A stretch of DNA of 64,000 nucleotides from Microcoleus sp. FACHB-1515 (GCF_014696105.1 NZ_JACJPO010000012.1:1-64000); one strand, 5' to 3'. Counted from the first letter of the stretch, positions 1-9,316 are shown. Translations and numbers: made by a program. Notes: generated from the letters alone by a model not told the origin.

Positions 1-38
1 TGTGGGTTACTTTGAATAAACTGTTCGAGCGTTTCCAT
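1..38 (-). CDS. Partial transposase-like N-terminus, runs off left edge
   Basis: Reading the minus strand from an ATG at 38 gives twelve residues, METLEQFIQSNP, before the window ends. This resembles the opening of cyanobacterial IS630-type helix-turn-helix transposase ORFs, but twelve residues cannot prove it. A short inverted repeat (GAGGGT at 46-51, ACCCTC at 66-71) lies directly upstream and could be part of an element end or a hairpin. Transposase debris at 97-195 supports a mobile-element context. Confidence 0.3.
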   Translation of the reverse strand, partial: METLEQFIQSNP

Positions 39-96
39 TGTCTGAGAGGGTAGAGTTTGAGGCACACCCTCAGCCTACCATTTGTTCACATCCTAT

Positions 97-195
97 TTAG
101 GCTGCCTGTATCATCGTGATGTGGATGAAACGCTCGTGATGGTTAGGCAACTTCTCGTAATCTTTGGTGTAGTGTTCGATCGCATAATTATCGAC
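97..195 (-). pseudogene. Transposase C-terminal remnant (IS5-like)
   Basis: In the minus-strand frame that stops at 97-99 the last residues include KDYEKLPNHHERFIHITMIQ. The pattern KDYE-LP followed by a hydrophobic F-I-I-MI run is typical of the C-terminal end of IS5-family transposases. No start or catalytic DDE residues remain. The frame runs into the 3' end of fghA, so the insertion or its decay has eaten up to that gene's stop codon. Family assignment is an inference from a very short match. Confidence 0.35.
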
Positions 196-1036
196 ACAGT
201 TTGGCTGCATGATGACGAATGTGATCGCCAATAAAAGTTGAAATGAAATAGTAGCTGTGATCGTAGTTGGGCTGCATTCGTAATGTTAGAGCTTGTCCGA
301 CTTTGGTGCAGGCTTGCTGGAAGCGATCGACCATCAGTTGATTCTCCAAAAATGAATCTGCACTTCCTTGATCGATTAAAATGGTGTGATTGAGTTGTGT
401 TTTTGCGACCAGTTCGGTCGCGTCGTATTCACGCCATGCATCGCGATCGCTGCCCAAATAGCCGCTGAATGCTTTTTCTCCCCAAGGGCACTGTATTGGG
501 GCGGCGATCGGCGCAAAAGCAGAAACTGACTGGTAGCGATCGGGATTACGCAAAGCGCAAATTAACGCGCCATGTCCGCCCATCGAGTGGCCGAAAATGC
601 CTTGGCGATCGATGTTGGCGGGAAAACGTTCGGCAATCAAAGCGGGAAGCTCTGAGGTGACGTAGCTGTACATCTGGTAGTGCGATCGCCAAGGTTCTGC
701 TGTCGCATCGACATAGAAGCCTGCGCCCGTTCCGAAATCCCAGTCGTCATCTTCTCCGGGAATTCCCGTATTGCGCGGACTCGTATCGGGTGCGACGAGC
801 ATAATTCCGTGTTGGGCGGCGAACTGTTGTGCTCCGGCTTTGACCATGAAGTTTTCCTCAGTGCAGGTGAGGCCAGAGAGGAAATAGAGGACGGGAACGG
901 ATTGCGATTGCGATTGCGGCGGCAGATAAACCGAAAAGCGCATATCACCGTTGCAGGTTTCAGAGCGATGACGGTAGAAGGCAATTGAGCCGCCAAAACA
1001 AGTAGATTGATTCGTTAATTCGATCGAGGTAGACAC
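188..1036 (-). CDS. fghA: S-formylglutathione hydrolase
   Basis: Esterase that hydrolyses S-formylglutathione to formate and glutathione, the second step of glutathione-dependent formaldehyde detoxification in the cytosol. The 282 residues match the usual family length (about 280). An alpha/beta-hydrolase fold is seen: the nucleophile elbow GHSMGG near residues 149-154 with Ser151, a conserved LSGLTCTEENF segment near 53-63, an acidic residue in the DQGSADSFL segment and a late catalytic His in YDHSYYFI. The partner dehydrogenase frmA lies 0.6 kb upstream on the same strand, separated only by a small LRAT-like ORF, so the two form a functional pair. Strong assignment. Confidence 0.95.
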   Translation of the reverse strand: MSTSIELTNQSTCFGGSIAFYRHRSETCNGDMRFSVYLPPQSQSQSVPVLYFLSGLTCTEENFMVKAGAQQFAAQHGIMLVAPDTSPRNTGIPGEDDDWDFGTGAGFYVDATAEPWRSHYQMYSYVTSELPALIAERFPANIDRQGIFGHSMGGHGALICALRNPDRYQSVSAFAPIAAPIQCPWGEKAFSGYLGSDRDAWREYDATELVAKTQLNHTILIDQGSADSFLENQLMVDRFQQACTKVGQALTLRMQPNYDHSYYFISTFIGDHIRHHAAKLCR

Positions 1037-1155
1037 GAAAAACTCCTACGAATGTCGAGAACTGATGAAAATTTAGCAAAGTTGATGAGGGGCACTTTGA
1101 AAATAGAAAAGAATATGGGAATGTTAATAAGGATGAAGTTCGATCGCTTACGACA

Positions 1156-1629
1156 ATGCTTAGTATTTACAGCCGTTCGATTCACGCTTCAATGGGAATT
1201 GCTCGCCACTATTACCTCAGCAAAGATGGCGATTTCGACAATTCAGTCGGTTGGACTTATACCGGAGTTGAATGGCGTGGAGAAATTGATTTGACACAGG
1301 AACAGCGCGATCGAATCGGCCATTATGCTGAAAAGTTTGGTGCATACAGCATTCTTTCCAATAACTGCGAAATGTTTGCCTGGTATGTCTTAACTGGAAA
1401 GCACTATTCCGGCCAAACTCAAGAAGTTTTTGTCGCTCAAGTTGGCGCGGCTTTGATTTCATTGGTTCAGCCTGTTTGTACAGTTCGCTCTCAGAAATAT
1501 TTGCAGGTTGAACAGGCGATTTCACATCATCTAGAGAAAAACCTAGCAGAAGCAAGAAAACACAAACTGCTCGAAGATCAAGCAGCTCGTGATGCGTTTT
1601 GGGCAGCGCGTCATGCAGCTAGAACGTAA
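1156..1629 (+). CDS. LRAT-like domain protein, probably 5'-truncated
   Basis: A 157-residue ORF with the sequence [20 protein letters not shown] near residues 70-90. This matches the NCEHFA catalytic-cysteine box of lecithin:retinol acyltransferase (LRAT/NlpC-P60-like) proteins, with His replaced by Met. The usual N-terminal catalytic HxGIxxG segment is not clear; only [14 protein letters not shown] is present, so the 5' part looks lost or diverged. The C-terminal 60 residues are charged and helical. Its last 11 bases overlap the 3' end of frmA in convergent orientation. Possible acyltransferase or peptidase; activity doubtful. Confidence 0.55.
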   Translation: MLSIYSRSIHASMGIARHYYLSKDGDFDNSVGWTYTGVEWRGEIDLTQEQRDRIGHYAEKFGAYSILSNNCEMFAWYVLTGKHYSGQTQEVFVAQVGAALISLVQPVCTVRSQKYLQVEQAISHHLEKNLAEARKHKLLEDQAARDAFWAARHAART

Positions 1630-2728
1630 CCACGCTGCGGATCGATTCGCCTCGGTGCATGAGGTCAAAAGCGTCGTTGATTTGATCGATCGCCATCGTA
1701 TGGGTCACCAAGCTATCGATATCAATCTTGCCGTTCATGTACCAATCGACAATTTTGGGAACGTCCGTCCGGCCTTTTGCGCCCCCGAAGGCCGACCCGC
1801 GCCAAACGCGCCCCGTGACCAGTTGAAACGGACGGGTGCTGATTTCCTGTCCGGCTCCGGCCACGCCGATGATGATGCTTTCGCCCCAACCTTTGTGACA
1901 GCATTCGAGGGCTTGCCGCATGACGTTGACATTGCCGATGCACTCAAAGCTGTAGTCGGCTCCGCCTTTCGTTAAATCGACGAGATAGGGAACCAGATCG
2001 CCCTCGACTTCTTGAGGATTGACAAAGTGCGTCATGCCAAATTTTTCCGCGAGCGATCGCTTCGCCGGATTGAGATCTACGCCCACAATCATATTCGACC
2101 CGACCAGCCGCGCCGCCTGAATCACATTCAGCCCAATGCCGCCCAATCCAAACACGACGACATTTGCGCCCGGTTCGACTTTCGCCGTGTTGATCACCGC
2201 GCCGATTCCGGTCGTCACACCGCAGCCGATCAGACAGACTTTCTCAAACGGCGCATCCGATCGAATTTTGGCAACCGCAATTTCCGGTAAAACCGTGTAG
2301 TTGGCAAACGTTGACGTGCCCATGTAGTGATGCAGCATTTCGCCGCCTGCGGAAAATCGGCTGGTTCCGTCGGGCATGAGTCCGCGTCCCTGGGTCGATC
2401 GAATGGCCTGACACAAATTCGTTTTGCCGCTGAGACAGTATTCGCAGTTGCGGCATTCGGGTGTGTAGAGCGGAATTACGGAGTCACCGACCTTCAGTGA
2501 TTTCACGTCCGCACCGACTTCCACGACGACTCCGGCTCCTTCATGGCCGAGAATGGCCGGAAATAGACCTTCTGGATCGGCTCCCGATAGCGTGTAGGCA
2601 TCGGTGTGGCAAACGCCCGTCGCTTTAATTTCGATTAAAACTTCTCCGGCTTTGGGCGGTTCAAGCTCGACGGTTTCAATGCTGAGCGGTTTTCCGGCTG
2701 CGTGGGCGACTGCCGCTTTCACCTTCAT
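1619..2728 (-). CDS. frmA: S-(hydroxymethyl)glutathione dehydrogenase (class III alcohol dehydrogenase)
   Basis: Oxidises S-hydroxymethylglutathione (formed from formaldehyde and GSH) to S-formylglutathione with NAD; can also act as S-nitrosoglutathione reductase. 369 residues, the family's normal length. Seen in order: catalytic-zinc [15 protein letters not shown], the structural-zinc cluster [15 protein letters not shown], and a Rossmann [10 protein letters not shown] near residue 195. The product feeds fghA downstream on the same strand. The C-terminus SIRSVVTF is typical of the class, so the convergent overlap with the LRAT-like ORF has not damaged it. Confidence 0.96.
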   Translation of the reverse strand: MKVKAAVAHAAGKPLSIETVELEPPKAGEVLIEIKATGVCHTDAYTLSGADPEGLFPAILGHEGAGVVVEVGADVKSLKVGDSVIPLYTPECRNCEYCLSGKTNLCQAIRSTQGRGLMPDGTSRFSAGGEMLHHYMGTSTFANYTVLPEIAVAKIRSDAPFEKVCLIGCGVTTGIGAVINTAKVEPGANVVVFGLGGIGLNVIQAARLVGSNMIVGVDLNPAKRSLAEKFGMTHFVNPQEVEGDLVPYLVDLTKGGADYSFECIGNVNVMRQALECCHKGWGESIIIGVAGAGQEISTRPFQLVTGRVWRGSAFGGAKGRTDVPKIVDWYMNGKIDIDSLVTHTMAIDQINDAFDLMHRGESIRSVVTF

Positions 2729-2853
2729 GGGGCGTAACCTTTCAATGACTGTTCATGACTTCAACAGTGTATCAAGGCGATCGCCCGACGGATATTACGT
2801 TTCATCGCTCCAGATAGATTGGTAAACCGCGATCGCGCCTTCATAATGTTGAG

Positions 2854-3765
2854 ATGAAGTATTCCGTGAAATTCTGGGCTTGGTCGCTAGCTTTGCTCAC
2901 CGGAGGTCTCGCTGCCCTTTTGCTGCTGTGGACTGCGCCTGCTCAAGCTCAGCGCGTTGAAATTCCGAATCGCTCGCAATCCGTCAACATTCAAACGTTT
3001 CTGGCAGATCTGGCGGAGGCGCAAATTGTCTACCTGGGTGAAACGCACGATAGTCCTGCTGATCATGCGGCTCAGCTTGAAATCATTCGATCGCTCCATC
3101 AGCAAAATCTGCAATTGGCAATTGGCATGGAGATGTTTCAGCAGCAGTTTCAGTCGGTGATCGATCGCTATCTTGCCGGAGAAATTACTGAAGAAGAACT
3201 CCGCGAACAAACCGAATTCGATTCGCGCTGGGGATTTGATTGGGAATTTTATGCACCGATTTTGCGCTATGCCCGCGATCGACAAATTCCCGTGATTGCG
3301 CTGAATGTGCCGACTGAAATTACGCGGCAGGTAGCGCAAGGTGGATTGGAAAGCTTGAGTGAGAGCGATCGCGTCCAAATTCCACCTGCTTCAGAGATTC
3401 GCACAGACAATTTGCAATATCGCCAAATGGTGCAGGAAATTTACGATCAATTTCATCAGGGACATGGCGTCAGTGATGGCTTTGAGAATTTCTTTTTGGC
3501 ACAAGTGCTGTGGGATGAAACGATGGCGACCAATGTCGCGAACTTCGCTCAATCTCACCCAAACTATCAGGTGGTCGTGCTGGCGGGACAGGGACATCTT
3601 GTGTTTGGATATGGCATTCCCGATCGCGTTCAGCGACGACTCGGAACGGTGGAGCAGCGATCGATCCTGCTCAATTCCAGTCCAGAAGCCCAACAAGAAC
3701 CCAACATTGCCGATTACTTTTGGTTTAGTGAATCTGACATTGAATCGCCACAACCCCCTCTGTAA
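2854..3765 (+). CDS. ChaN-like exported protein
   Basis: A 303-residue protein with an N-terminal signal segment of about 32 residues (hydrophobic LALLTGGLAALLLLW, then an AQA-Q cleavage-like site), so it is exported to periplasm or thylakoid lumen. The body has the ChaN/DUF399 hallmarks YLGETHDSPADH, IGMEMFQQQFQ and GQGHLVFGYGIP. Family members such as Campylobacter ChaN bind haem and are linked to iron uptake; haem binding here is inference. It stands alone and its 3' end overlaps the convergent membrane-protein gene by about 50 bases. Confidence 0.85.
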   Translation: MKYSVKFWAWSLALLTGGLAALLLLWTAPAQAQRVEIPNRSQSVNIQTFLADLAEAQIVYLGETHDSPADHAAQLEIIRSLHQQNLQLAIGMEMFQQQFQSVIDRYLAGEITEEELREQTEFDSRWGFDWEFYAPILRYARDRQIPVIALNVPTEITRQVAQGGLESLSESDRVQIPPASEIRTDNLQYRQMVQEIYDQFHQGHGVSDGFENFFLAQVLWDETMATNVANFAQSHPNYQVVVLAGQGHLVFGYGIPDRVQRRLGTVEQRSILLNSSPEAQQEPNIADYFWFSESDIESPQPPL

Positions 3766-4142
3766 ATAGGCTTTAGAACATAGCTGAAAAAGACAAGAAT
3801 CGGAACCAACCACATACCCCTGATAATGTTCCATCTACCGGAATTGTTAGGACAAAGTAAACTGCTGAGTGCAGCAAGTATGAAGCCTGCAATCAACAAA
3901 TAAACCAGTGAGGCTCCTATGTAGCAAAGAAAAAGATTGAGAGCGCTTCCGATAATGCAACCAACAACAGAGAGCCAAATACCGTAAATTTCTATTGCAA
4001 GGAGAAGGCCAGCATCGCCCCGCCTAGCCCTGGCCGGATCAGTATAGACCAACAAGCAAGGGAGCGCACCACCGATAATTGCTCCAAAAAACCATCCAGC
4101 GATCGCCGCAATGATTGGAAAGAAAACATCTTGCGTCGTCAT
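3714..4142 (-). CDS. Small hypothetical membrane protein
   Basis: 142 residues, not recognised. About four hydrophobic segments are visible: IIAAIAGWFFGAIIGGALP near 9-27, LAIEIYGIWLSVVGCIIGSA near 49-68, a segment near 72-91, and GMWLVPILVFFSYVL near 109-123. Glycine-rich helices are seen, but no transport motif. The 3' end overlaps the convergent ChaN-like gene by 52 bases, so the C-terminal residues may be shorter in reality. The function is unknown. Confidence 0.6.
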   Translation of the reverse strand: MTTQDVFFPIIAAIAGWFFGAIIGGALPCLLVYTDPARARRGDAGLLLAIEIYGIWLSVVGCIIGSALNLFLCYIGASLVYLLIAGFILAALSSLLCPNNSGRWNIIRGMWLVPILVFFSYVLKPIYRGGCGDSMSDSLNQK

Positions 4143-4232
4143 GGCTTTACTCTGAGATTTTACAATCAGAATAAAGAGAATTTCAATTAGTCAAAATTGC
4201 CGACTGTGACAGTTTTTCGACTGGTGTTTTTC

Positions 4233-4958
4233 TCACGCTAAAGGTTTTTGAACGGCCAGCCCGATCGCACGGGGAAAATCTTTTGGTGTCGGCGCAACTT
4301 TCCGTAAATAGAGACAGTGACGAATGGAATAGGTGAGCGGGGTTTCAAACATTTCGATCGATTCCAGTTTGCCGCCCAACAAAGGTAAAGCTTTTTCGAT
4401 CGCGTCCGCTTCTTCTGCTGTCCACTGGCCGCGATACAAAATTGCCGTGCCACCGACTTTCAGCAGCGGCAGGGCATATTCGGCGCAGGCAACAGCGGCG
4501 GCGACGGCTCGAATCGTTGCCAGATCAAAGCGATCGCGCCACAGTCGGCCAACGGTTTCGACGCGATCGCAGCGGGTTTTCACCTGTGGCAGGTTGAGCG
4601 ATCGCGCCAGCGTTTCGAGGAAAGTAACTTTTTTGCGGGTCGAGTCGAGGAGCGTGACTTGCCAGCTAGGACAGGCGATCGCGATCGGCAAACCGGGAAA
4701 GCCTGCGCCCGTGCCGATGTCGATGACCTGCAAATCATTCTGGTTGCGAAAAGGGGCAATGCCGCGCAGCGAATCCCAGAGGTGCTTCTCCCAGAAGTCG
4801 ATCGGTTCGGTGACGCGAGTGAGATTAAGCTGACGGTTGCCTGCGAGAATTTCGGCGTAAAGCTGCTGAAACTGCTGAAGCATGGCCGCGTCGGGCTGCC
4901 AGTTGATCGATTCCTGCCAAACGTCGAGCAGGTCGGGCAGCGACTCAACAGCGCTCAT
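4233..4958 (-). CDS. rsmG: 16S rRNA (guanine527-N7)-methyltransferase
   Basis: Methylates N7 of G527 in the 530 loop of 16S rRNA; loss gives low-level streptomycin resistance in other bacteria. 241 residues. The SAM-binding motif VIDIGTGAGFPGLPIAI lies near residues 74-90, preceded by the family-typical LNLTRVTEPIDFWEKHLWDS. Its ATG overlaps the TGA of the upstream ABC ATPase gene by four bases (ATGA, 4955-4958), so the two are translationally coupled. Confidence 0.95.
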   Translation of the reverse strand: MSAVESLPDLLDVWQESINWQPDAAMLQQFQQLYAEILAGNRQLNLTRVTEPIDFWEKHLWDSLRGIAPFRNQNDLQVIDIGTGAGFPGLPIAIACPSWQVTLLDSTRKKVTFLETLARSLNLPQVKTRCDRVETVGRLWRDRFDLATIRAVAAAVACAEYALPLLKVGGTAILYRGQWTAEEADAIEKALPLLGGKLESIEMFETPLTYSIRHCLYLRKVAPTPKDFPRAIGLAVQKPLA

Positions 4959-5614
4959 TTGGCGGCGACGGAGGTGAGTTCGGCAGGCTCAACGGCTTGC
5001 AGTTCGCCGTGATGAAGCGTCCAGCAGCGATCGGCAATTTCGAGGAGATCGCTCGCGTCATGCGTCACGATCAGCAAGCTCCACTGCGTCTTAAGCTGAG
5101 CCAGCAGCCGAATCACCTGTCGCCGCATTGACCAGTCGAGTCCGGCTGTTGGTTCATCGAGCAGCAGCAAAAACGGCTGGCGAATTAACTGCACGGCAAG
5201 AGCGAGACGGCGTTGCTGACCACCGCTGAGCGATTGAGGCGCGGTTTGCAAGGGCAGATGGCCGAGGCCGACAGCAGACATGGCTTGCTCTACTCGGTCT
5301 TTCGTCAGTTCCGGGTGGCCGAGCCGCAGTTCGTCCAAAATGGTGCCGCAGCAAAAATGGCGTTCGGGAAATTGAAAGACCAAGCCGCCAAGCTGCTGAA
5401 GATGGTCGGGCGTCAGTTCTTGGTCGCGCCAGTGAATTGTGCCTGACGTTTTTGCCGCAAGTCCGGCCAGAATTTCGAGAAGCGTACTTTTGCCTGACCC
5501 GCTGGGACCGACGATCAATCCCAACTGCTGCGGGGCGAGTTCGAGGCTGATGGATTTGAGGATGGCGATCGGTGTCGCGGCGGGATGATAGGTCAGGTTG
5601 TTCAAATAGAGCAT
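4955..5614 (-). CDS. Orphan ABC transporter ATP-binding protein, ECF/CbiO-like
   Basis: 219-residue nucleotide-binding subunit. Walker A is GPSGSGKST (near 38-46), the signature is LSGGQQRRLALA (near 133), Walker B is LLLLDEPTAGLD, and the switch is VTHDASD. The Q-loop region GLVFQFPERHFCCGTILDEL resembles energy-coupling-factor (vitamin/cobalt) ATPases. No permease or substrate-binding gene is adjacent, and the only neighbour in the operon is rsmG (4-base overlap). The substrate cannot be inferred from context. Confidence 0.85.
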   Translation of the reverse strand: MLYLNNLTYHPAATPIAILKSISLELAPQQLGLIVGPSGSGKSTLLEILAGLAAKTSGTIHWRDQELTPDHLQQLGGLVFQFPERHFCCGTILDELRLGHPELTKDRVEQAMSAVGLGHLPLQTAPQSLSGGQQRRLALAVQLIRQPFLLLLDEPTAGLDWSMRRQVIRLLAQLKTQWSLLIVTHDASDLLEIADRCWTLHHGELQAVEPAELTSVAAK

Positions 5615-5776
5615 TCAGACGGCATCAACAGGCAGAGTGATTCCATTGTGACAAATTCGCAATCCAAAAAGTAGATCGATTGCCCAAGTTCACCTGAAGC
5701 GATCGCACCCGATACAAACACAAATTCGTCATTGTCCTTAGAATCAATAGAAAGCCAATACTTGTGGAGGTGGCGA

Positions 5777-6106
5777 GTGAAGATTGTTTGGGAACGCAGC
5801 GTCTACATCGGCAATGCCCCGGTCTTCTGCACCATTTGCGATCGCCGCTCCTATCCGGTTAAGGTTCACGGTCAACTGCTGCTCGCCGTCATCTACGATC
5901 AGCAAGGCGTTTTTCAAGGTGAAGTCTGCCGAAGCTGCGTGGCGTGTGGCTCAGAAGGCATCAAAGCCCGACTGCAAGAGCGGATTTCGGCGTTGCAGGC
6001 CAAAACGATCGAACTTCAAGCCCTTGCCCAAACCGACATTGAAACGCCCAGCCTCGAAGAAGAATTTCACGTCCACCGACCCTACGGCAACGAAATGACA
6101 GGCTGA
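5777..6106 (+). CDS. Small zinc-ribbon-like hypothetical protein
   Basis: About 109 residues. I chose the GTG at 5777 because GGAGG at 5766-5770 is correctly placed; a TTG 45 bases upstream is in frame but has no ribosome site. Two cysteine pairs, CTIC near residue 19 and CRSC followed by C three residues later near 51-56, look like a zinc-binding ribbon. The second half is helical (an LQERISALQAKTIELQALAQ coiled segment). No family recognised; likely a cytosolic conserved cyanobacterial protein. Confidence 0.65.
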   Translation: MKIVWERSVYIGNAPVFCTICDRRSYPVKVHGQLLLAVIYDQQGVFQGEVCRSCVACGSEGIKARLQERISALQAKTIELQALAQTDIETPSLEEEFHVHRPYGNEMTG

Positions 6107-6288
6107 AGCAAAGCGGTCAGCTTTCACATCGCTTCACAAATTGTTTCTCAAGTAAATTTGCGAGGTCGCGATCGCGCCGGAAATGGCTGTACTACAGGTT
6201 GTGCGATCGTCTAACTTGGGAATCCTACGGCAGCTTGATCTCCCTGACTTGTGGGAGAGTAGGAGTTAGGGTTCATCTACCTGCGGTC

Positions 6289-8304
6289 ATGATTTGCATT
6301 AATCCGCATTGCTTTCAACCCGACCATCCCGGCAACGATGGCAATCGCCACTGTCAAAGCTGCGGCGCAGAATTGCTGCTGCAAAATCGCTATCGCGTCG
6401 TGCGGCTGATCAGCGACAGAAGCGGCTTTGGGCGCGTGTATGACGCGATCGATCTGCAAAACCGCGCTCAGCCGAAAATTCTCAAAATTCTCAAAGAAGT
6501 TCACAGCACCAATCCCAAAGCGGTCGAACTGTTTCGCCAAGAAGCGATCGTTTTGAGTCAGTTGCATCATCCGGGCATTCCCGCGATCGAGCCGGACGGC
6601 TATTTTCAAGTGCATCTGCCGGATTTGCCCGACCCGCTGCACTGTTTGGTGATGGAAAAAATTGATGGGCCAAATTTGCGCGAATGGATGCAGCAGCAGG
6701 GCAACAATCCGATCGGCGAAAAGCAAGCGCTCAACTGGCTGATGCAGCTTACTGAAGTGCTGCATCAGGTGCATCAAAAAAACTATTTTCATCGCGACAT
6801 CAAGCCGGAAAATATTATGTTGCGATCGAACGGTCAGCTTGTGCTGGTCGATTTTGGCGCGGCTCGCGAAATGACCTACACCTATCTGGCGCAGCTTGGC
6901 GGCGGATCGAGCGGCGTCACCCGCATCAGTTCAGCCGGATACACGCCACCGGAACAAGAGCAGGGGCAGGCTGTGCCGCAGTCGGATTTTTACGCGCTCG
7001 GTCGCACGTTTATCTATTTGCTCACAGGCAGACAGCCCAGCGATCAAGCGGTTTATGACTCGCTGCACAACCAGTTTCACTGGCGCGAACATGCTCCCCA
7101 TCTCTCGCCGCAGTGGGCAGATTTGATCGATCGCCTGAGCGCCCCCAAAGCCGTCGATCGCCCCAACAACACGCAGGAAATTCTCGACGCTCTGGTACAG
7201 GTGGCTCGCAGTCCCAATCGCGTCGCGGCGTCCAACGCCACCACCGTATTGCCCTCATCAAGATCGTCCCTGCCCGTCACGCAGGTCGAAAAAGAAAAGC
7301 CGCCTGTCGATCGCCGCTGGATTGTCGGTGGAGCGATCGCGCTGGTGTTGAGTTTGGGTGGCGTCAGTCTGTGGCAGTTCACGCAGCATCAGCAGTCGGT
7401 CGTCACCGTCAACAGTTTGCGTCCGGTGCGATCGCTCGCAGGCCACACAGGTTTCATCAACTGCCTTGCCATCAGTCCCGACGGACAATCGCTGATGACA
7501 GGCAGTGCTGACTTCACGATTCGGCTGTGGAATCTGGCAACCGGACAAACGATTCGCACCCTGCAAGGTCATCAAACTTTTGTGAATGCGATCGAAACCA
7601 CCCCCAACGGTCGCACTTTGATCAGCGGCGATGCCGATGGCGAAATTAAGCTGTGGAATTTGGCGACCGGACAGGCGACTCGCAGCTTGCAAGCTCATGC
7701 CCGACCCGTGAACGCGATCGACATCAATCCCAACGGCAGCACGATCGCAACGGGTAGCGCAGATAACACCGTCAAGCTGTGGAACACCGCAACCGGAACG
7801 GTGATTCACACACTGAGCGGACATTCTAGCTCGGTGAATGCGATCGATTTCAGTCCCGATGGCAAGCTGATCGTCAGCGGCAGCGCGGACAATACCGTCA
7901 AGCTGTGGGATGTCGCGACGGGCAACGAGCGGCGCACCTTCAGCGGCCACACGGGGTATGTCAACGCTGTGCTGTTCAGTCTGGATGGCAAAACCTTGAT
8001 TAGCGCCAGTGCCGACAACACGATTAAAGTTTGGGACACCGAAACCGGGCAAATTCTGCGGACGCTGACCGGACACACCAGCTTCGTCAACTCGATCGAT
8101 CTGCAAATCAACGGCAAAACCTTGATCAGCAGCGGCGCAGACGAAACGATTCGCCTGTGGAATCTCGAAACCGGAACGGAAATCCGCAAGCTCACCGCTT
8201 CAGACGATATGCGGATCGACTACTTCGCCATCAGTTCCGACTGGAAGACGATCGCGACGGGAAGAGGCACGACTGCGATCGAAGTGTGGGAATTGCCTCG
8301 CTAG
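6289..8304 (+). CDS. Serine/threonine protein kinase with C-terminal WD40 repeats
   Basis: 671 residues from the ATG at 6289. This start puts the usual cyanobacterial zinc ribbon first (CINPHCFQ, then CQSCGAEL), followed by the kinase domain: glycine loop ISDRSGFGRVY, catalytic loop YFHRDIKPENIM, DFGAARE, and TPPEQ in the activation segment. A transmembrane helix near 340-360 (WIVGGAIALVLSLGGVSLW) separates it from seven WD40 repeats, each ending in a form of LWN or VWD and starting GHT or similar. The first glycine loop is somewhat degenerate. Probably a membrane-anchored signalling kinase with an external propeller. Confidence 0.93.
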   Translation: MICINPHCFQPDHPGNDGNRHCQSCGAELLLQNRYRVVRLISDRSGFGRVYDAIDLQNRAQPKILKILKEVHSTNPKAVELFRQEAIVLSQLHHPGIPAIEPDGYFQVHLPDLPDPLHCLVMEKIDGPNLREWMQQQGNNPIGEKQALNWLMQLTEVLHQVHQKNYFHRDIKPENIMLRSNGQLVLVDFGAAREMTYTYLAQLGGGSSGVTRISSAGYTPPEQEQGQAVPQSDFYALGRTFIYLLTGRQPSDQAVYDSLHNQFHWREHAPHLSPQWADLIDRLSAPKAVDRPNNTQEILDALVQVARSPNRVAASNATTVLPSSRSSLPVTQVEKEKPPVDRRWIVGGAIALVLSLGGVSLWQFTQHQQSVVTVNSLRPVRSLAGHTGFINCLAISPDGQSLMTGSADFTIRLWNLATGQTIRTLQGHQTFVNAIETTPNGRTLISGDADGEIKLWNLATGQATRSLQAHARPVNAIDINPNGSTIATGSADNTVKLWNTATGTVIHTLSGHSSSVNAIDFSPDGKLIVSGSADNTVKLWDVATGNERRTFSGHTGYVNAVLFSLDGKTLISASADNTIKVWDTETGQILRTLTGHTSFVNSIDLQINGKTLISSGADETIRLWNLETGTEIRKLTASDDMRIDYFAISSDWKTIATGRGTTAIEVWELPR

Positions 8305-8684
8305 CTCAAATCAAACGCATTCGGCAAATAGTGCTGCAAGTGCAACTGGTTCGATCGCACACTCACCAGCGCCACGTCAAATCGACAGGTGCAGTCTGCC
8401 CACTGCGGACGATCGGCCAAAAATAGCTGGGCGGCCTGCACCAGTTTGGCTTGCTTCTGCGGCGTGATTGCCAGCAGACCGTCTGCGTCCCAATTGCCGC
8501 CACTGCGAGCTTTGACTTCAACAAAGGCGATCACAGGAATCGGCTGCATCTGACGAGCGACGAGATCGAGTTCGCCCCATCGACAGCGCCAGCGGCGGAA
8601 TTCGATCGCCCAGCCCTGCGCGATCAGCCAGTCAGCAACCAGGGTTTCGGCGGCAATTCCCAATTCGCCCGTCGATTTTGCCAA
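8301..8684 (-). CDS. YraN family (UPF0102) endonuclease-like protein
   Basis: 127 residues. The family core is visible: GELGIAAETLVADWLIAQGW, then FRRWRCRWGELDLVAR, and FVEVKARSGGNWD. The E-x-D...E-V-K arrangement is that of a restriction-endonuclease-like fold, although the cellular role of YraN proteins is not established. Its stop overlaps the stop of the convergent kinase gene by four bases. Confidence 0.9.
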   Translation of the reverse strand: MAKSTGELGIAAETLVADWLIAQGWAIEFRRWRCRWGELDLVARQMQPIPVIAFVEVKARSGGNWDADGLLAITPQKQAKLVQAAQLFLADRPQWADCTCRFDVALVSVRSNQLHLQHYLPNAFDLS

Positions 8685-8788
8685 GCGGTACTCCTGTTCA
8701 CAACACGTAATGCCAAGCAGGGCAACAGTTTCCGGTACTATTCACAGTAGAACATAGCAGTGATGGAGTGGTGATCGAGGGAGCGAAT

Positions 8789-9316
8789 ATGACTGACCAA
8801 TTGAAAAGCGGGTTGCGCCGTTTGCTGATGGTGCTGCTTTGTGTCGGGCTGCTTTGGGGCGGGCTGTTCTGGCAGGGGCTGTCTTGGAACGAAAGAGGAT
8901 CGATCGCGCAGGCAGCAGACTACAATCGCGAAGCTTTGCTTGAACATGATTTTTCTAATCAAGATTTGACTGATTCGAGCTTCACCAAAGCCAACCTGCG
9001 CCAAAGCGACTTTAGCAACAGCAATTTGCAGGGCGTCAGCTTCTTCGGGGCAAATCTGGAGCGAGTGAACTTCACGAACGCCAATTTGACCAATGCCACG
9101 CTCGACAGTGCTCGACTGGTCGATGCCAATCTCACCAACGCCGTTCTCGAAGGCGCATTCGCGTTTAATGCCCAGTTCGATCGCGCTTCGATCGAAGGAG
9201 CCGATTTCACCGATGTCTTGTTGCGTGACGATGTGCAGCAAAAGCTGTGTCAGTCTGCCAAAGGTACAAATCCCACAACCGGACGCGATACGGCAGAAAC
9301 GCTAGAGTGCTTTTAG
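8789..9316 (+). CDS. Exported pentapeptide-repeat protein, thylakoid-lumen type
   Basis: 175 residues from the ATG at 8789 (GTG at 8768 is possible). An N-terminal signal helix (LLMVLLCVGLLWGGLFW) ends at a QAADYN site, so it is exported. About 14 pentapeptide repeats of the A(D/N)LXX type follow (DFSNQDLTDSSFTKANLRQS and onward). The C-terminus has the family's Cys-containing tail, with LCQSAKGTNPTTGRDT then TLECF, as in plant lumenal TL15/TL17 proteins. The structural role is unknown; a right-handed beta-helix is expected. Confidence 0.85.
   Translation: MTDQLKSGLRRLLMVLLCVGLLWGGLFWQGLSWNERGSIAQAADYNREALLEHDFSNQDLTDSSFTKANLRQSDFSNSNLQGVSFFGANLERVNFTNANLTNATLDSARLVDANLTNAVLEGAFAFNAQFDRASIEGADFTDVLLRDDVQQKLCQSAKGTNPTTGRDTAETLECF

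Noticed and set aside
7258-8106. 282-codon minus-strand ORF inside the kinase-WD40 gene
   Set aside because: It is a shadow of the repeated WD40 codons; the plus strand has a full kinase and propeller.
8738-9241. 167-codon minus-strand ORF in the pentapeptide gene
   Set aside because: Repeated pentapeptide codons give an open antisense frame; no signal or family match on that strand.
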